Source: Anthoceros angustus
Lineage: Eukaryota > Streptophyta > Anthocerotopsida > Anthocerotales > Anthocerotaceae
Length of the DNA stretch: 64,000 bases
Reading direction: 5' to 3'
Assembly (NCBI GenBank): GCA_010909165.1
Contig: VJWM01000116.1
Location: forward strand, 248,001-312,000
Positions 1 to 10,908 of this stretch are shown here, piece after piece. The notes beneath the pieces are model-generated. The model ran no database searches and was not told the DNA's origin. It was given only the letters and a program-made list of their open reading frames with translations. Position numbers and translations under genes: made by a program. Within the stretch, counting starts at the first letter, position 1, and each line of letters opens with the position of its first letter.

Positions 1-1331
1 TCCACGCCTGCAGCCCCAGGAGAGGAGTCTGGACTGGAGATTCTGGATCTTTCCAGAAACCGCCTCTCAGGCCAACTGCCTCCTGGGATCTTCAACGTCT
101 TACAGGGGTTGAGGCTGGCGCACAACTATCTCAGCGGACCCATCCTCGCCAGCGAGAACGGCACCATTGTAACCTTCGACTTGGAGTTCCTGGACCTTTC
201 GTACAACAACTTCATCGGGCCCATTCCTCCCCTGCTCGCCACTTCACGAATCCAGAAGGTGCATACACATCCTCCACCTCCTCCTTTGCACACGTTGACC
301 CACTCTCCACAATTTCTCACAGTGCCAGAGTGACTCCTCAGGTAGTGTTGGCAGGCAACAAGCTGAGCGGGACCATTCCAGACTTCAGCCCAATCTGCCC
401 CGGGCTGCGGGCTGTGTCCTTCGCCCACAATCTTCTCACCGGTGACCCCTTTCCTGGCGGGGTAAAGAACTGCACAAACCTTGTGTTCTACGACGTGTCG
501 TGGAACTCTCTCACCGGCTCCCTACCACGGGAGCTGGCATCATGGCAGGTAAAATCACCCACCCACCTCCTCTGCTTCACATCACACTGCTGCTTCACAT
601 CACACTGCTGCTCCCTACTCCTGCTTACTTCCATTGAACTCCTCTGCCCATCCATGCAGGCCCTCCGCGTCCTGGACGTCAGCCACAACCGTCTGGGCGG
701 AATCTTCCCCGACTTCATCGCCACCCTGCGGGCCCTGGAGTACTTGGACGTGTCTCACAACACCTTCGCAGGCCCGCTCCCGGTGGCCAGATTCAACGCC
801 TTCCCAGCTATACAAAACGCCACCCAGGACCAAGGCTCCTCATTTGGGCTAGGAGCTGTGTCTCTCTACCTGTACCAAAACGTGGTACTGCTGATTGTAC
901 AGCCCACCCTCGATTTCTCAGGTACGCAACTCCACAACTTCCGGCATCTTCTCCTTCTCCACCCACCGCCACTCACCGTCTCATGCCTTCCTTGTACAGG
1001 AAACCTCTTTACCGGCGACATTTCCCCCAACATCGGCTCCCTCCGGCACCTCACCTACTTCAATATCTCCAGAAACCGAGTACAAGGCATCATCCCCGAC
1101 TCCCTGGCGAGAACCAGCGCATTGCAGGTTTTGGACGTGTCCAGGAACCATCTGACGGGCAGAATTCCCTTCAACCTCACCCACCTCAACTTCCTGCGTC
1201 TGGTCGACTTCTCCTACAACAACCTCAGCGGGCCCATCCCTCAATCCCCGATCTGGAGCAAATTCCCCGCCTCCAGCTTCACAGGAAACCATCTGTGCGG
1301 TCCCCCTATCTCCGACAGTTGTCTCGCCTGA
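1..1331 (+). CDS. LRR receptor-like protein, 3' exons (gene starts before window)
   Basis: This is the C-terminal part of a leucine-rich-repeat protein of the receptor-like (RLP) type, which would act as an extracellular recognition surface. Four exon segments join in frame: 1-258 (open from the first base; true exon start unknown), 342-548, 660-921 and 1000-1331, separated by GT-AG introns of 83, 111 and 78 nt. The translation carries repeated plant-type LRRs (LxxLxLxxNxLxGxIP, e.g. LEILDLSRNRLSGQLP and LVDFSYNNLSGPIP). An island-like segment lies near 790-920, and the protein ends in the usual LRR cap (SSFTGNHLCGPP) followed directly by a TGA stop. No transmembrane helix and no kinase follow the cap, so the protein looks secreted or is a truncated receptor. 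The next gene on the right converges on it. Family assignment is firm; ligand and role are unknown. Confidence 0.85.
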   Translation, partial: HACSPRRGVWTGDSGSFQKPPLRPTASWDLQRLTGVEAGAQLSQRTHPRQRERHHCNLRLGVPGPFVQQLHRAHSSPARHFTNPEGAYTSSTSSFAHVDPLSTISHSARVTPQVVLAGNKLSGTIPDFSPICPGLRAVSFAHNLLTGDPFPGGVKNCTNLVFYDVSWNSLTGSLPRELASWQVKSPTHLLCFTSHCCFTSHCCSLLLLTSIELLCPSMQALRVLDVSHNRLGGIFPDFIATLRALEYLDVSHNTFAGPLPVARFNAFPAIQNATQDQGSSFGLGAVSLYLYQNVVLLIVQPTLDFSGTQLHNFRHLLLLHPPPLTVSCLPCTGNLFTGDISPNIGSLRHLTYFNISRNRVQGIIPDSLARTSALQVLDVSRNHLTGRIPFNLTHLNFLRLVDFSYNNLSGPIPQSPIWSKFPASSFTGNHLCGPPISDSCLA

Positions 1332-1847
1332 AGACGTGACAAGTGGGCTGTGAGATATTTTCACATACAAAACACCAGAGTCAAACACGGCGTTCTTTAC
1401 GTGCCTGTGTCGGACACTCGCCCAATTCATTGATTGACCGGATCGACATCCTGACACTGTTGCCAACATGCCTGGAGATGACCCAATCGAATGCGATCAG
1501 ACGAACTGCCTGTCACAAGGACGCTGTCATAGCCTCAACTGCAGGCACCAAGTATGGCTACCGACACATCGGACAACTGCACGCGGCCCGCCATGGCCGC
1601 TGCCACTTGGATTCGTCCGAGAGACATACAACGACACACCTAAACTCAGTTCTCCAGTAAACGCAAAGCGTGCTCAGATACAACTGCCCGCCTGCTGGTT
1701 GGTACCTATCTTTCAGCAGCTTCAGCTAACAAGAGATGGCAGAAAATTACGGCTGGTTGGTAGCCCTCTTTCAGCAGCTTCAGCTAACAAGGGGAGATGG
1801 AAGACATTACTGCTGGTTGGTAACTCTCTTTCAGCAGCTTCAACTAA
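1332..1847. other. Intergenic region between converging genes
   Basis: No gene is seen between the LRR stop and the adenylate kinase stop. Reading frames here are short and unlike any family I recognise. The right end holds the three-copy minisatellite listed separately. Both 3' UTRs should lie in this interval. Confidence 0.5.
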
Positions 1848-1866
1848 TTAGGAGATGGGCAAAAAT
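1694..1866. repeat. Three-copy minisatellite, about 60-bp unit
   Basis: The motif GCTGGTTGGTA followed by TTTCAGCAGCTTCA starts at 1694, 1752 and 1812, giving periods of 58 and 60 bp. The third copy runs across the stop codon of the adenylate kinase gene (stop at 1848-1850 on the minus strand), so the last few residues of that protein are encoded inside the repeat. Confidence 0.8.
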
Positions 1867-2768
1867 GAGCACCTTTTATTGGATTCAACCAGATCACGAC
1901 CTTTGGCAGTGTCGACATTCAAGGCGGCCAGAAGGCGGGGCCATGTCTCCGGGATGCCTCCAACAATGTCGAAGTCCAGCAGCTTGCCCTGGCGGCGGTA
2001 GAACTCCTCCACGGGCTTGCTCTCGGCGTGGTAGACTCTGAGGCGGGCGCGCACCACGTCCTCCGTGTCGTCGGGGCGGATCACCAGCTTGGCCTCGCAG
2101 CCGGCGGGCGGGAGCAGCGGCGGCATGACAATCCTGGAAGTGCCGTCGGGGCCATCCACATCGATGTTAGCAAGATTGAAGTTGCCCTTACACTGGCTGC
2201 AAACCCGCCGGCCCAGGCACTTCCGGATGAGGATGTCCTCGCGCAGCTTCAGATTCACCACCAGGTCGATCTCCGTCACCTGGTCCAGGATGTGAGCCTG
2301 CTTGGTGGTGCGCGGGAAGCCGTCCAGAATGAAGCCCGTCTCCCCGACGGAAATGCCGTGCTCCAGCCGCTTCTGCAGCAGCTCGAAGATGACGTCGTCC
2401 GGCAGCAGCTTCCCCGCCTTCATGGCCGCCGCGTACTGCCGCGCAACCCCCGTCGGCTCCAGCAAACCCTGCCGCAGCAGATCCCCCATGGCGATGTGCG
2501 GCACATCCAGCAGCTGCGCCAGCCTGCAGGCGTACGTCCCCTTGCCCACCCCGGGGCACCCCAGGAACACCCATTGCTTCCCCCTCCCCAACACCTCCCC
2601 GTGATCGTCGCTCGCCGGGATCGACCCGCTCCCCGCCATGTCGATGCTGCACGACGGCTTGTACCACGGATCCATCTCCAAAGCCGCTGCCTGCGCCGAT
2701 CTGGTGAACACCCGCCGAGCTTCTCCCATCCTGGCCCCGCATCTCCTCAGATGCTGCGCCAGCGCCAT
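1848..2768 (-). CDS. Adenylate kinase, organellar type
   Basis: Adenylate kinase catalyses ATP + AMP to 2 ADP. The 306-residue protein has an N-terminal extension rich in Arg, Ala and Ser with few acidic residues (MALAQHLRRCGARMGEARR), as expected of a mitochondrial or plastid transit peptide. The core follows: P-loop GCPGVGKGT, AMP-binding segment HIAMGDLLRQ, the signature FILDGFPRT, and a LID with CSQC and the downstream arginines RPDDTEDVVRARL. It ends with a plant-typical FDIVGGIPETWPRLL segment. The overall pattern matches the plant clade of Arabidopsis At2g37250/At2g39270. The start is the first in-frame ATG on the minus strand; the frame stays open upstream through a 13-bp satellite but has no ATG. 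No intron interrupts the ORF. Plastid versus mitochondrial location cannot be decided from sequence. Confidence 0.92.
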   Translation of the reverse strand: MALAQHLRRCGARMGEARRVFTRSAQAAALEMDPWYKPSCSIDMAGSGSIPASDDHGEVLGRGKQWVFLGCPGVGKGTYACRLAQLLDVPHIAMGDLLRQGLLEPTGVARQYAAAMKAGKLLPDDVIFELLQKRLEHGISVGETGFILDGFPRTTKQAHILDQVTEIDLVVNLKLREDILIRKCLGRRVCSQCKGNFNLANIDVDGPDGTSRIVMPPLLPPAGCEAKLVIRPDDTEDVVRARLRVYHAESKPVEEFYRRQGKLLDFDIVGGIPETWPRLLAALNVDTAKGRDLVESNKRCSFLPIS

Positions 2769-2771
2769 GGT

Positions 2772-3030
2772 CCCCTCCCTTGCTTCCTTCCTTTGCTTCC
2801 TACCCTTGCTTCCTACCCTTGTTTCCTTCCCTTGCCTCCTTCCCTTGCCTCCTTCGCTTGCCTCCTTCCCTTGCCTCCTTCCCTCGCCTCCTCCCCTTGC
2901 CTCCTTCCCTTGCCTCCTTCCCTTGCCTCCTTCCCTTGCCTCCTTCCCTTGCCTCCTTCCCTTGCTTCCTTCCCTTGCTTCCCCTCCTGGCTTCCTTCCC
3001 TTACTTCCGCTCTTTACTTTCTTCCCTCCT
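2772..3030. repeat. 13-bp satellite (TTCCCTTGCCTCC)n upstream of adenylate kinase
   Basis: A purine/pyrimidine-skewed run of imperfect 13-bp units, pyrimidine-rich on the plus strand, fills the space directly before the adenylate kinase start. It would be purine-rich (GGAGGCAAGGGAA) in that gene's 5' leader. Three units are 39 nt, so the frame stays open and would give a basic 13-residue repeat, but there is no ATG to start it. Best read as a 5'-UTR or promoter satellite. Confidence 0.8.
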
Positions 3031-3419
3031 GCTCCACACAGGAATCGCGAATCACATGAACCACGAAACAATCTCCAAACCCCCGGCCTTGCTTTCGCAC
3101 AATTCCACACAGCCGCCTGGAGAAATGGAATGCCTGCATGCAACTGCGGGATTCGGGGCTTCCTCGATGCTCCTGGATGCTCCTTGCTTCCTCCTTGTCA
3201 GCGCGGCTTCACAGGTGTCGCTCAGTAGCCGAACCCTAGTCGCCCGTTTCCCACCGTTGGCGGCTCGGCACTTCCCGTTCACGTCCGATGACCCTCAGGA
3301 TCATTCCATATGCCTCGGCGGTTGGTACTTTGATGCTTTTAGGGCATCGGTGGGCCCTACTCCCTTCCTTCCAGCTTACTCTCCAGGACAGACACACCGA
3401 CTGCAACTCCGTCCTGGGG
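3031..3419. other. Spacer between UGT 3' end and adenylate kinase leader
   Basis: Both flanking genes are on the minus strand. The spacer should hold the UGT 3' UTR and the adenylate kinase promoter. I see no convincing TATA box or other element here. Confidence 0.4.
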
Positions 3420-6328
3420 TTAACCACGTTTCGCTCGCATCAACCGCAGGAAGGAAGCAAACGGAAATGCTGCTTGTGGAAAGGAACGGAAATGGGTGAA
3501 GGCACGGACCTCTTTCTGGAGCTTCTGGGCCAGGGCAGCTGCACAGGCTTGCATTCTTGGGGAAGCAGCCTCTCGGACAGCATTCACGATCGTGGTGGCA
3601 GCTTCCTCGAAGTCGTCCTCTTCAGGGAAGAGATGGCAGGGCTTCAGAGGGGCCGGGGAGACACCGATCCAGGCCATCCGCTCTGCCCAGTAAAACTGGT
3701 CCAGGATGAAAGGACAGATGATCTGGAAGGAGAAGGAGTCAGGCACAGGCTTTCTTGTTGAAGTGGTGTGGTCCATCGACGTCAAGGTCGGTTCACCTAC
3801 CTGAGGGATGCCAGAAACGAGAGCTGCTGCAGTTGTCCCGCTGCACAAGTACAGAGACCCGTCAGCGATGGTGTGCTCTGTGTGTGTGCCTGTGTGTATG
3901 TGTGTGTGTGTGTGAATGTGTAAAGGCCAGGGGAGAGGTGGTGATATGTACTACCTGCCACCATGGTGGAAGGCTAGAAGGCACTTTGGGAACAGCCAGG
4001 TGTAAGGCACGAATCTGCATGATGTGGTACGTCAGGAACCGACCCATCTATCCACCAGCACAGAAGAGTGAAGCTCAGCTGCTCATTCCTAGATGCAGAC
4101 AGGTTTGGAGGACAGTACCCTGAGTAGCAGAGAAGTCGACCTCCGAACAGATCAATTCCACCATCCATGTTGCTACCTTGAATGGGAGTAGATTTGGATG
4201 ATCCTTCCGTGTCTGCCAGAGATTTTGCAGTAGCCATGACGATGGAGTCGAGAGGTGCATATGCAGAGGTGAAGAGAATCATATGCTGGCCAGATGCCAC
4301 TAAAACCTGCCTGAGAACACGCAGCATGGACTCGGGCTTCTCCAGTAGCCCCAAACTGCAGTCACATGATGCACTCATTGGTTACGTGGGCATCCCAGCA
4401 TCTGTGGAAGGTGAGTAGAAGTTTGCTGCAACAAGGGGAGAGGTCATCACCTGCCGATGCAGCTCATCCCGAAGAAAATAGGCCGACATTTGTTTCCTTC
4501 GTGATCCCTGATATCTTCCAGGAATCGAAGCAACTTGACAGGAGGAGTGAACTTGCTGGCAAGCCGGTCGGAGTGCACGGGTGGAGCTGCAGCTTCATGA
4601 GGCCCCTCCACAATTTCAGAGGTGCTATGAGTCCACCACTCGATGGGGGCTAACCAGAAACCACAAACGTGCACACTCCTTGGCCAGTACCCTTTGATCC
4701 ACAGTTTGTACAGAGCTTTCAGTTCTCTGCCACCAAGGTCTCTTACCAGAACTGCCGACTCTGCGGAAGTGCATACATACCAGGACACTCCACCACTTCT
4801 TCACTGAAGCCGTACCTGTTCAGCAAGCATCCAATTCAACACAATGTGACAAACAAGAGATCATCACTTGCAGAATTCTCAAAAAATAAAGGCAAACCAT
4901 GAATCTTGTGTTGACTGTATCTTCAAGCTTACAGGAGAGGGGATGCTTCAGGCCAACTTTGAGAGATTGGAAGGGCAGTCACAGGGTCCTGCAGTAATGC
5001 ACAAGATGACCACATTCTCAGGTGACGAGGAGACCGGGGTCCACGTTACCTGCAAAAGCCAACGTTTGACCCAAGAGGCTCACCGTCAGAGGATAGGGGC
5101 TCATCTGAAGAGATTCTGTCCGCCAAGTAACCCAGCGCTCACTAAACAGTGGCCACATCCAGTGAAGTACCTCAGGCCACCCAATCTGCACATACAACAA
5201 AAGCAGCAGTTTTAGATCCTGCTCTTCCACGCTTGGATTCCACGAGGATGAGCTCAGCCTATGGTTAGGGAACGCAGAAGAGGTCACTAAATTACCTCCC
5301 CATGGGTGCCTTGCTTTAGACGCCGATAAAGCTGCGGATGTGAGTAACGAAATTTCCTCTCAAATGCAGCAGGAGCACTGCAAGCCAGCATTTTGCAGTC
5401 AATCAGTATCCTGATGCCTCGAGCTAAGAAACAATGAGAAGGGATGAAACACACAGTGACTCTGCACCATGTGGCCTGACATGAAGAAAAGAAACCTGTA
5501 AGGTACAACATATGGTGCCGCAACTGCACATGGCACACCATAGAGCTCAGCAAGATGCCAACCTTCCTGCCAGGATAGCCACCATTTGAACAATGGTATC
5601 AGCCTGTGTGTGCTGAGCCTCAAACAAGAAACAGCATCCTGAAGTCATGAGAGAGCAAGACCAGAGCAAAGAAGTTGAAGAGGATCAGCTGCAACCCAGC
5701 TCCTCCCAATGCAACAATGTCGTCAACCGTTTCCAAACACTCTTTCCTGTGCTCGGAATCCACAGAAGCCCTCCAGCCTCCTCCGACATCTTCCTCAGCT
5801 GAAGCGTGAAGAAGATATGCATTGCAGCAGCAAACTTACTTGAAACCCTCAAAAGACTCCCCAAGCAGGTGAAGCCAAATCACTACCATACCTTCATGCA
5901 CTTGAGACGCAGAAACAACTGGTTGAGTCGAAACCTTTCTGAAGGCAACTCCAGCTGCCGCCAGTGGCCGACACAAAAACTGCAAATCCCATCATGCACA
6001 AAATGCAAATCAGACATGTTTCTCACTTTCCCGTCACTCGACTGCAGCCACAGACACGTACCTTCTCATGAGCAGCATGGGTGATGAAGAAGATGGAGCC
6101 TTTTTGCCTAGCTTTAGCCAGCGACGCTACAAGAACCTGCAGCATTTAAAGGAAATTTACAAACTTTCCAGCACCTACCCGTCCAAGAGAAGCGCACAAT
6201 CTCTGGGCTGTCGAAACCACAACACGAAGAGGAGAAGGAAGAATTCAGGGATAGCCTCTCACCGCTACCGGAATGACGTCGCCCAAAGTTCCGAATGCCA
6301 AGGCCACAATTGTTCCCGCACGAGCCAT
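3420..6328 (-). CDS. UDP-glycosyltransferase, sterol 3-beta-glucosyltransferase-like (14 exons)
   Basis: A GT1-family enzyme that would transfer glucose from UDP-glucose to a sterol or similar lipid acceptor. Fourteen exons join in frame to 530 residues: 6263-6328, 6062-6136, 5892-5979, 5662-5798, 5496-5566, 5296-5377, 5084-5185, 4933-4988, 4781-4815 (a 35-nt micro-exon), 4451-4691, 4119-4355, 3955-4014, 3801-3840 and 3420-3722. All introns are GT-AG, 78-126 nt. The N-terminal Rossmann motif VALAFGTLGDVIPVA is followed by FFITHAAHE; the acceptor domain has NFFALEGWHLAELYGVP and WPEVLHWMWPLF. The donor-binding region reads FVPYTWLFPKC, HHGGSGTTAAAL (His and Gly pair near residue 415) and CPFILDQFYWAERM. 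This pattern matches the plant UGT80-like branch around Arabidopsis At5g24750. Start chosen as the ATG directly before the first Rossmann strand. The acceptor is unproven. Confidence 0.88.
3878..3922. repeat. (TG)n microsatellite in a UGT intron
   Basis: An interrupted TG/CA dinucleotide tract lies inside the intron between exons 12 and 13 of the minus-strand glycosyltransferase gene. Its length is likely variable between individuals. Confidence 0.8.
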
Positions 6329-6950
6329 ATCCAGGCAAACACGAAGTGCAGGCACCGAAGATACAGACGGATCAGACATATGTACATACGCTGTCCAAAC
6401 TCCAACGCCACGCACGGCCCCGGGGCAAACAAAAATTCAGAAAAGGTAGCTCCCGAGATATATGTAAGGTCACACTGTGGGAGACTTCGTAAATATGCAG
6501 CGATGGGAAGTCCCATCTAGACCCAGTGTCCACCCAGGGGGTAGGAACAACCCTCTAAGGGCCCAGGCCACGGGGGACTAGCCTCGCGATTGTTTACCCT
6601 GAAGCTACTACCGTCCCAACACGACGAAGTCTGGATATAGAGAACTGTGGGAAAATTGAATTCAATTAGTCATGGATATAGAGAGCTTCACCTAACAAGG
6701 TGAAGTTGCGCCACTGCCAAGTACACAAAGTACACAAAGTACACACAGGACGGCCACGCCTTCATCTCCTTGCCATTAAGACTCACGAGGTAATGGACAA
6801 GGATTTTCCTTGGCTTATTAAGAACAGTGCTAAAGTTTATTACAGTCATCGGAATTAGGTGGGTCTCCCTCTTTCCTTTCTTTCGACAGCGAGTATCCAT
6901 CACCTTGCACAATGATGGTGGGGATGGCACATCCAGGCACGAATCATTCT
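6329..6950. other. Upstream region of the UGT gene
   Basis: No gene recognised. It must contain the UGT promoter (minus strand). A short direct repeat, GTACACAAA three times at about 6721-6748, is the only structure seen. The segment ends where the repeat array begins. Confidence 0.4.
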
Positions 6951-6954
6951 GTTC

Positions 6955-7390
6955 CCAGTGTTCCGTGCTAGTGTGGTGCTGTCTGTGCAGGTATACTTTT
7001 TTTTTTTTTGGTTACTGCTTGGCTGCTAGCATGTCCGTGGTTCACCATCGGTTGGTCAGTGGTGTTCAAGGGGAGCACTTGAGTGGTTCCCAGTGTGGCA
7101 AATGATGATAAGACATGGAGCGTTAGTTGCGGTGGTGTCGAGTCTTTGCTCTTGCAAAGGGAACCTACTCGGTTTACCATTGCATTTCTGTGACGCAAAC
7201 TCCTCTGCTGAGGCCACAGGCTGTAGTATCCAACCTGTGTACTCTCTGTTTTGGTGAAGTGTAGGGAGGAGCGTGTAGGGTGCTGGTTTGTGTAGGTAGG
7301 AGTGTGTAGGGTGTTCAGATATGCATGGATGCTGTGGCTGATTTGTGTTGGTAGCATACACTGTAGCAGTGTTGGCGTACTAGTTGAGAG
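6955..7390. repeat. Array element alpha, leftmost copy
   Basis: An element of about 430 bp with a poly-T run near its start (about 7002) that recurs at about 8610-9050, 10060-10490, 20130-20570 and 32348-32785, and in part at 29760-29940. It marks the left border of the segmental array. No coding capacity is conserved between copies. Confidence 0.75.
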
Positions 7391-7734
7391 TTGTCACCAA
7401 CTTCTTCCAAATGTGTTTTATTCTTGGTAAATTTTCATCACGTGATATTTTGAGGGTCGCAATGTCGCCGCCAGCTGGTTTGTGTGGCCGCTAGTTGTGT
7501 GAGTTCATCACGGCGCATATTGCATACTAGGAGGACGTCTACTACATACGTATAATTTTGTGCTATTTAATGTTACCTAGATATAGTGATCTCTACCATA
7601 CAAAAGAGAAAGTCTCAACGTAATTCAAGAAAAAATATTTGTATGAATGATCTGTTTTAATATAATAAAATAATTATTCTAAGCTGGGTGCTCGATAGTG
7701 GCTGTATAAGGCCATTATTATATATGTAGCTATG

Positions 7735-10645
7735 CGATTGGGAAGAGGTGTAGTCTGACACGGGGTTGGGTGCTATTGTCCTGGCTGTTGCGTTGGGGTT
7801 TGACTGCGTGCGTATGTGAAATCATAAGTAGTGTAGGGGCGATAGGTGATTGATGTTACGGTTTTTAACCTGAATTTACACCTAAAGCCCTTCCAAAGGC
7901 TTGTTTTCAAAGACATTCGCAGCGGCCAGGCCAGAGGCGCAGCCAAGCCAAAGGCGCAGTGGCGAACCGAGCCCTCGCATCGCTTGGCTTGAGCGCTGAT
8001 GCGGCTTGAAACGTCCTTGGATGAGAGAAAAACTGCACCGCTGTTGTTGTGAAGTGCTGTATTGTGTGTTTCATGTAGACGCGCATAGTAGGATTGTGAT
8101 GTGGCGTTCTCCAGTGATGTTAAACGGAAGGCTTGTTTCTCAAAACATTCGCAGTGGCCGACCGAGAGTTCTCGCCCGCCAGGCTTGAGAACTGATGCGG
8201 TCAATACACTTCCTTGGATATCTGAGGAGATGGATGTGGTTAATGAGCTGTGTGTAGGTTGGACGGGACGGTATCCGTGCTCAGATGTGGGTAGCAGTGT
8301 AGGCTGGTCGATTCCTGCCTTAATTCCTAGCCCGATGTCTCGGCCATCTGGCCACCACCCTGGCGTTGGAGCCAATACTCATCTGTGTGTCCGTACATCT
8401 GGCCTTGGTTCTAGGTGCAGGAGCAGGAGCAGATTGTATGTGCAGAAGCAACCGATGAAGGAGAACGCCTGACTTCTGCCTTGCTATCACTGGGCAGACT
8501 TGTGAAACAAGCTACGTTGCTGTGCAAGGCACAGCCGTACTCTGAGATATGGATGTGGATGCCTTGTATCGGTAGCAGTGTGTAACCAGCGGGTTGGAGC
8601 CTGAGGCAGCCTGTTCCCAGTGTTCCGTGCTAGTGTGGTGCTGTCTGTGCAGGTATACTTTTTTTTTGGGTTACTGCTTGTCTGCTAGCATGTCCGTGGT
8701 TCACCATCGGTCGGTCAGTGGTGTTCAAGGGGAGCACTTGAGTGGTTCCCAGTGTGGCAAATGATGATAAGACATGGAGCCTGCGTTAGTTGCGGTGGTG
8801 TCGAGTCTTTGCTCTTGCAAAGGAACCTACTCAGTTTACCATTGCATTTCTGTGGCGCAAACTCCTCTGCTGAGGCCACAGGCTGTAGTATCCAACCTGT
8901 GTACTCTCTGTTTTGGTGAAGTGTAGGGAGGAGCGTGTAGGGTGCTGGTTTGTGTAGGTAGGAGTGTGTAGGGTGTTCAGATATGCATGGATGCTGTGGC
9001 TGATTTGTGTTGGTAGCATACACTGTAGCAGTGTTGGCGTACTAGTTGAGAGTTGGGGTAGACAACGTGCTGTGCTGAATGGTATAAAAAAGAGCATGAT
9101 CGGGGCACCCTGCGCCCCCATCAACATGAATACTGCACGAAGCTGGAGCTGGAGCTGGAGCTGGTAGCTATGCGATTGGGAAGAGGTGTAGTCTGACACG
9201 GGGTTGGGTGCTATTGTCCTGGCTGTTGCGTTGGGGTTTGACTGCGTGCGTATGTGAAATCATAAGTAGTGTAGGGGCGATAGGTGATTGATGTTACGGT
9301 TTTTAACCTGAATTTACACCTAAAGCCCTTCCAAAGGCTTGTTTTCAAAGACATTCGCAGCGGCCAGGCCAGAGGCGCAGCCAAGCCAAAGGCGCAGTGG
9401 CGAACCGAGCCCTCGCATCGCTTGGCTTGAGCGCTGATGCGGCTTGAAACGTCCTTGGATGAGAGAAAAACTGCACCGCTGTTGTTGTGAAGTGCTGTAT
9501 TGTGTGTTTCATGTAGACGCGCATAGTAGGATTGTGATGTGGCGTTCTCCAGTGATGTTAAACGGAAGGCTTGTTTCTCAAAACATTCGCAGTGGCCGAC
9601 CGAGTTCTCGCCCCGCCAGGCTTGAGAACTGATGCGGTCAATACACTTCCTTGGATATCTGAGGAGATGGATGTGGTTAATGAGCTGTGTGTAGGTTGGA
9701 CGGGACGGTATCCGTGCTCAGATGTGGGTAGCAGTGTGTAGGCTGGTCGATTCCTGCCTTAATTCCTAGCCCGATGTCTCGGCCATCTGGCCACCACCCT
9801 GGCGTTGGAGCCAATACTCATCTGTGTGTCCGTACATCTGGCCTTGGTTCTAGGTGCAGGAGCAGGAGCAGATTGTATGTGCAGAAGCAACCGATGAAGG
9901 AGAACGCCTGACTTCTGCCTTGCTATCACTGGGCAGACTTGTGAAACAAGCTACGTTGCTGTGCAAGGCACAGCCGTACTCTGAGATATGGATGTGGATG
10001 CCTTGTATCGGTAGCAGTGTGTAACCAGCGGGTTGGAGCCTGAGGCAGCCTGTTGCCTGTTCCCAGTGTTCCGTGCTAGTGTGGTGCTGTCTGTGCAGGT
10101 ATACTTTTTTTTTGGGTTACTGCTTGTCTGCTAGCATGTCCGTGGTTCACCATCGGTCGGTCAGTGGTGTTCAAGGGGAGCACTTGAGTGGTTCCCAGTG
10201 TGGCAAATGATGATAAGACATGGAGCGTTAGTTGCGGTGGTGTCGAGTCTTTGCTCTTGCAAAGGAACCTACTCGGTTTACCATTGCATTTCTGTGGCGC
10301 AAACTCCTCTGCTGAGGCCACAGGCTGTAGTATCCAACCTGTGTAATCTCTGTTTTGGTGAAGTGTAGGGAGGAGCGTGTAGGGTGCTGGTTTGTGTATG
10401 TAGGAGTGTGTAGGGTGTTCAGATATGCATGGATGCAGTGGCTGATTTGTGTTGGTAGCATACACTGTAGCAGTGTTTGCGTACTAGTTGAGACTTGGGG
10501 TAGACAACGTGCTGTGCTGAATGGTATAAAAGAGCATGATCAGGGCACCCTGCGCCCCCATCAACATGAATACACGAAGCTGGAGCTGGAGCTGGAGCTG
10601 GAGCTGGAGCTGGAGCTGGAGCTGGAGCTGGAGCTGGAGCTGGTA
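7735..10645. repeat. Tandem duplication of about 1.45 kb inside unit A
   Basis: The block starting TAGCTATGCGATTGGG at about 7735 and ending in the GAGCTG tract at 9166 is followed immediately by a second copy (9167-10645). Units B and C have one copy only. The join (GGAGCTGG|TAGCTATGCG) suggests unequal exchange at a short GTAG match. The second copy has a longer hexamer tract (about 11 versus 4 units). Confidence 0.8.
10575..10643 (+). repeat. (GAGCTG)n hexamer tract with TATA motif upstream
   Basis: About 11 perfect AGCTGG hexamers. Equivalent tracts are at 9142-9166 (4 units), 20653-20713 (about 10) and 32869-32918 (about 8). A TATAAAA motif lies about 40-50 bp upstream of an ATG that opens into the tract, so each copy reads as a tiny ORF, MNTRS(WS)nW then stop. 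The length differs between copies in whole hexamers, as expected for slippage. Confidence 0.8.
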
Positions 10646-10908
10646 GATGCATTACGAGAACAAGGAATTAAGCCATAGAGCACCCTGTCTTGAGTGTCGT
10701 CCCGTGTCACCCAGAAAGCTGCCAGGCTGCACCGGACCAGCAAACTTGTACTCCTACTTGGGAGTATCTAGAAAGTTGGTTGTGACCTGCTCACCTTCTT
10801 CCTGAAGTGGTAAGCCTGCAAATTCATCACGTTGCAACGCACGATATCGGTTACAATCCCGTCCTACATGCCCACAACACCCGAAATAGCACAATCTCCT
10901 CCAGATAT

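Noticed and set aside
2028-3059. Plus-strand ORF of 343 codons ending in a Leu/Pro-rich repeat
   Set aside because: Antisense shadow of the adenylate kinase gene and its 13-bp satellite.
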